Assembly (NCBI GenBank): GCA_039985655.1
Contig: JBDWSF010000035.1
Location: 1-64,000, forward strand
Direction of reading: 5' to 3'
DNA: 64,000 bases
Origin: Postechiella sp039985655
GTDB lineage: Bacteria > Bacteroidota > Bacteroidia > Flavobacteriales > Flavobacteriaceae
The notes below the pieces were generated by a model that saw only the letters and a program-made list of their open reading frames with translations, was not told where the DNA came from and searched no databases. Below, one piece after another: positions 60,669-64,000 of the stretch. The first letter of the stretch is position 1, and each line of letters begins with the position of its first letter. The translations under genes and the position numbers were made by a program.

Positions 60669-62972
60669 ATGGATAATATTTATTTATATATGATTATAGC
60701 CTTAGCTATATTAGCCGTTGCTGATTTGGTTGTTGGTGTTAGTAATGATGCAGTAAACTTTTTAAATTCTGCGATTGGATCGAAAGCGATTTCGTTTAAA
60801 ACCATTATGATTGTTGCTAGTGTTGGTGTGGCAGTTGGAGCTGTTTTTTCTAGTGGAATGATGGAAGTAGCTCGAAAGGGAATTTTTAATCCTAGCGAGT
60901 TTATGTTTAACGAAATCATGATTATTTTCATGGCAGTAATGATAACAGATATACTGCTGCTAGATTTCTTTAATTCGGTAGGTATGCCTACTTCAACAAC
61001 AGTATCCATTGTATTCGAATTACTTGGTGCGGCTGTGGCCATTGCTTTAATCAAAATTGGTCACGACGGTGGTAGTTTTGGAGATGTGGTAAACTATATT
61101 AATACATCAAAAGCGTCGCAAATTATTTTTGGAATACTCCTCTCTGTCGTCGTCGCATTCTCAATTGGCGCCCTTGTTCAATGGGTGTCTAGAGTTTTAT
61201 TATCTTATAATTTTCAAAAGAAGAAACCTTGGGTTGGCGCATTATTTGGCGGGTTTGCTTTAACAGCAATTACCTATTTCATTTTTATGAAAGGTTTAAA
61301 AGGAACATCATATGCAAAAGAATCTTTTGATATTCTTGGTGGTGGAACAGTGAAAGATTTTTTAGAAAATCAAGTATTTGTAATTGTAGTAGTTAATTCT
61401 ATCTTTTGGTCTCTATTATCATATGTGCTTATAGCATTTGCAAAAACAAATATTTATAAATTAATCATTATAGTAGGTACTTTTGCTTTAGCATTGGCTT
61501 TCTCTGGAAATGACTTGGTAAACTTTATTGGTGTGCCAGTTGCTGCATATAATGCTTTTTTAGAATGGTCTGCATCTGGTTTGCCTGCTAACGAATTCCC
61601 TATGGATGTTCTAGCTTCTAAAGTGCCAACAAATAACTTGTTGTTATTTGGTGCAGGTATGATTATGGTACTTACATTATGGTTCTCTACAAAATCTAAA
61701 AATGTTGTTAAAACGTCTTTAGATTTGGCTAGTCAAAGTTCAACAAAAGAGCGTTTTAATCCCAATGCGCTTTCTCGTGGATTTGTAAGATTTGCTATGG
61801 CAATGTCTCAAATGTCATCATATATTTTACCGAAATCTATTCAGGCAAAAATCGAAAAGCAATTTGAAGTTCCTGTTATTAAAATTTCTAAAGATAAAAC
61901 ACACGAATTACCAGCTTTTGATTTAGTAAGAGCAGCTGTAAATTTAATGGTTGCCGCCGTTTTAATCTCGATCGCGACATCTTATAAATTACCGCTTTCT
62001 ACAACTTATGTTACGTTTATGGTAGCGATGGGAACCTCTCTTGCAGATAGAGCTTGGGGAGCAGAAAGTGCAGTATATAGAGTAGCAGGCGTGTTAAATG
62101 TTATTGGAGGTTGGTTCTTTACGGCCTTAAGTGCCTTTACTGCTGCAGCGTTAGTCGCTTATTTATTAAACCTTAATTTAGAAGTTATGTTTCCTCTTTT
62201 ATTGGTTACAGCTTTTGGATTATTAATTAGAAGCTCAATAGTTCATAATAGAAAATCTAAAGAAGAAAAAGCAGAGGATAGTTTAAAAGAAACTGGAAGT
62301 AGTTCTGTACAAGGTGTTATTCTTGAAAGCGCTAGTAATATTTCAAATGTTGTAAAACGTGGAAATAGAATTTACAGTAATGCTGTAAAAGGTTTAGCTA
62401 AACAAGATTTAACACTTCTTAAAAAGAATAAAAAGCAAGTTGCTAAATTGGTTGCTGAAGTTGATGACTTAAGAGATAATATTTTCTATTTTATTAAAAA
62501 CTTAGACGAAACTAGTTTACGAGCAAGTAGCTTTTATATTAATATATTAGGTTATTTACAGGATATGACACAATCTTTAGAATACATTTCTAAAGTAAGT
62601 CATAAGCATATTAACAATAATCACAAGAAATTAAAATTTAACCAAATAAAAGAATTAAAACAAGTTGATAATTCAATAGAAGTATTATTTAATGATACTA
62701 AAAAGGCTTTTGATTCTAAATCTTTTGAACAAATAGGAAATATATTAAAAGGGAAAAATGAAGTTTTTAATTTATTAACTGAAAAAATTCAAAAGCAGGT
62801 TGAACGCACGCGTACAGAAGAATCTAGTCCTAAAAACACGACGCTTTATTTTGGATTGTTATTAGAAACAAAAGATTTACTTACTGCAACAATGAATCTT
62901 TTAGAGGAATATCATAACGCACACGATGCTTCAGTAGAACCAGCGACTATTTCTAGTCCAGGAGAAGAATAA
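60669..62972 (+). CDS. Inorganic phosphate transporter (Pit family) with PhoU-like C-terminal region
   Basis: The protein has 767 residues. Pit signatures occur in both halves: GVSNDAVNFLNSAIGSKA and GMPTSTTVSIVFELLGAA near the start, SGNDLVNFIGVP and LPLSTTYVTFMVAMGTSLADRAWG later. About 12 helices end near residue 525. The remaining 240 residues are soluble and helical (LAKQDLTLLKKNKKQVAKLVAEVDDLRD...) and resemble the PhoU/DUF47 regulatory proteins that are usually separate. It moves phosphate across the inner membrane, fed by the porin. Confidence 0.9.
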   Translation: MDNIYLYMIIALAILAVADLVVGVSNDAVNFLNSAIGSKAISFKTIMIVASVGVAVGAVFSSGMMEVARKGIFNPSEFMFNEIMIIFMAVMITDILLLDFFNSVGMPTSTTVSIVFELLGAAVAIALIKIGHDGGSFGDVVNYINTSKASQIIFGILLSVVVAFSIGALVQWVSRVLLSYNFQKKKPWVGALFGGFALTAITYFIFMKGLKGTSYAKESFDILGGGTVKDFLENQVFVIVVVNSIFWSLLSYVLIAFAKTNIYKLIIIVGTFALALAFSGNDLVNFIGVPVAAYNAFLEWSASGLPANEFPMDVLASKVPTNNLLLFGAGMIMVLTLWFSTKSKNVVKTSLDLASQSSTKERFNPNALSRGFVRFAMAMSQMSSYILPKSIQAKIEKQFEVPVIKISKDKTHELPAFDLVRAAVNLMVAAVLISIATSYKLPLSTTYVTFMVAMGTSLADRAWGAESAVYRVAGVLNVIGGWFFTALSAFTAAALVAYLLNLNLEVMFPLLLVTAFGLLIRSSIVHNRKSKEEKAEDSLKETGSSSVQGVILESASNISNVVKRGNRIYSNAVKGLAKQDLTLLKKNKKQVAKLVAEVDDLRDNIFYFIKNLDETSLRASSFYINILGYLQDMTQSLEYISKVSHKHINNNHKKLKFNQIKELKQVDNSIEVLFNDTKKAFDSKSFEQIGNILKGKNEVFNLLTEKIQKQVERTRTEESSPKNTTLYFGLLLETKDLLTATMNLLEEYHNAHDASVEPATISSPGEE

Positions 62973-62996
62973 TTTAATGTATTAATAAGATTAAAA

Positions 62997-63022
62997 ACAC
63001 CTTCTTTTGAAGGTGTTTTTTT
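62997..63022 (+). terminator. Terminator of the phosphate permease gene
   Basis: ACACCTTC (62997-63004), loop TTTT, GAAGGTGT (63009-63016), then seven T. Confidence 0.85.
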
Positions 63023-63103
63023 GTGCAAAAAACATTTGTGAAATAGGCTATAATACCCTTTTCTTTAGTACGTTTTATCAAAGAATAATCAGTTATAATA
63101 CCT

Positions 63104-63182
63104 TATTTTTGCCGTGAAATTTATATAAATACGTTTTATTATGCCTTTAAATTCGTTGAACTTATAATTGGTATTATTTTTG
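63104..63182 (+). promoter_or_regulatory. Two candidate -7 boxes of the TonB receptor gene
   Basis: TATTTTTG occurs at 63104-63111 and 63175-63182. The second lies 51 bases before the ATG at 63234 and is followed by GCAGAC. Either or both may be used. Confidence 0.45.
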
Positions 63183-63233
63183 CAGACAAAGTAAATTTTC
63201 AACAAAACTAAACAGGCCAAACGGAAACAAATT

Positions 63234-64000
63234 ATGACGACGAAATTATTAGTATTAATGGTATTTACTTTTTTAGGAATAGTGAATACATTTGCCCAAA
63301 AAGGAAGTATTTCTGGTGTTGTTATAGATAATGATTCTAAAGAAACAGTGCCTTTTGCAACGGTAGTTATTCTAGATTCAGAATCTTCTGAAACCATTAC
63401 GGGAACTATTTCTGCCGATAACGGAACTTTCAATATTGAAAACCTTGGTTTTGGAAATTACAGCTTGCAAGTATCGTTTATCGGTTACCAAACGATAACG
63501 TTAAAAAACATAACGCTTACCAAGGTGATACCTGATGTTGTTTTTGGGAATATTATGTTACAACCACAATTAGAATCTTTAAATACTGTAACCGTTAAAG
63601 CTCAAACCAAAACAGTATCTTCAAAAATAGATAGAAAAGTATATAGCGCTAGCGATTTTGCAACGGCGAAAGGCGGTAATGCTGCCGATGTTTTAAATAA
63701 ATTACCTTCTATTTCGGTAGATCCTAACGGAGATATTTCAGTAAGAGGAACTTCAGATTTTATGGTGTATTTAAACGGAAAGCCAACAAATATAAAACCT
63801 TCTGTTTTACTTGGTCAAATTCAATCGAATACTATTAGTAAAATCGATGTGATTACAGTTCCTACAGCGCGTTATGATGCGCAAGGAAAAGGCGGAATCA
63901 TTAATATCACAACTAAAAAGAATACAAGTCAAGGTTTATCTGTTTCTGTTAATGGATTATTAGGCGGCTCACCATGGGCTAACTTAACCGATACATATAG
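63234..64000 (+). CDS. TonB-dependent receptor, N-terminal part (cut by window end)
   Basis: The open frame runs from the ATG at 63234 past the window edge (255 codons seen). A signal peptide MTTKLLVLMVFTFLGIVNTFAQ is followed by a carboxypeptidase-regulatory-like domain (GSISGVVIDNDSKETVPFAT, LGFGNYSLQVSFIGYQT), then the plug: KIDRKVYSASDF, NAADVLNKLPSISVDPNGDI, VRGTSDFMVYLNGKPT and YDAQGKGGIINITTKKN. This is the outer membrane beta-barrel family of TonB receptors common in Bacteroidota. The ligand is unknown; the place after the phosphate genes is suggestive only, as a terminator separates them. Confidence 0.9.
   Translation, partial: MTTKLLVLMVFTFLGIVNTFAQKGSISGVVIDNDSKETVPFATVVILDSESSETITGTISADNGTFNIENLGFGNYSLQVSFIGYQTITLKNITLTKVIPDVVFGNIMLQPQLESLNTVTVKAQTKTVSSKIDRKVYSASDFATAKGGNAADVLNKLPSISVDPNGDISVRGTSDFMVYLNGKPTNIKPSVLLGQIQSNTISKIDVITVPTARYDAQGKGGIINITTKKNTSQGLSVSVNGLLGGSPWANLTDTY

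Overview
The window is AT-rich chromosomal DNA from a member of the Bacteroidota, most likely a marine Flavobacteriaceae. The evidence is gliding genes (gldE, gldD beside mutY and ssb), several type IX secretion (T9SS) C-terminal sorting domains, a TonB-dependent receptor with a carboxypeptidase-like plug region, and many promoters with the Bacteroidota -7 box TAnnTTTG (in several cases with TTTG about 19 bases upstream). Starts also lack obvious Shine-Dalgarno sequences, and ribosomal protein genes carry lineage-typical extensions. No species can be named from sequence reading alone.

Layout. 1-730: left edge with the 3' end of a ParB-like gene, decayed sequence and a 178-bp inverted-repeat element. 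0.7-5.3 kb: a LuxE-type acyl-protein synthetase, a T9SS stub protein, a PhoB/PhoR-like two-component pair and a glycosyltransferase. 5.4-10.1 kb: trmB, a LysE exporter, an alkyltransferase-like protein, an outer membrane protein, then Fe-S genes (Mrp ATPase, NifU-C scaffold, ferredoxin). 10.1-15.3 kb: repeat cluster, tadA, a TonB-like protein, dxs and a DEAD-box helicase. 15.5-25.8 kb (minus): RND exporter, DUF5686 barrel, frr, pyrH, tsf, rpsB, rpsI, rplM, interrupted by a plus-strand LamG/T9SS gene. 26-34.3 kb: ABC-F ATPase, two-domain SGNH hydrolase, YgiQ radical SAM protein, DUF3179 lipoprotein and its outer membrane partner. 34.3-37.9 kb: polA with a duplicated 3' tail that brackets a frameshifted DUF559 endonuclease gene. 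38-43.8 kb: phosphoesterase, Cys-less thioredoxin-like protein, asnS, rpoN, membrane protein. 44-48.5 kb: accessory secreted proteins and repeats. 48.7-55.7 kb: RNase E/G, a 30-residue basic protein, HU, mutY, ssb, gldE, gldD, a membrane protein. 55.7-64 kb: a metal-binding lipoprotein with a decayed tail, EamA transporter, YceI, rplU-rpmA, then phosphate uptake genes (OprP-like porin, Pit permease) and a TonB receptor cut by the window end.

Most genes are housekeeping. The less ordinary material lies between genes: three families of short dispersed elements (one copy carries a nested insertion with perfect 13-bp ends), the polA tail duplication around a DUF559 gene, and twin palindromes with the shared core GTGYTCGARCAC placed 90 bp apart upstream of a secreted beta-helix protein. 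I saw no tRNA, rRNA, CRISPR array, prophage or classical insertion sequence.
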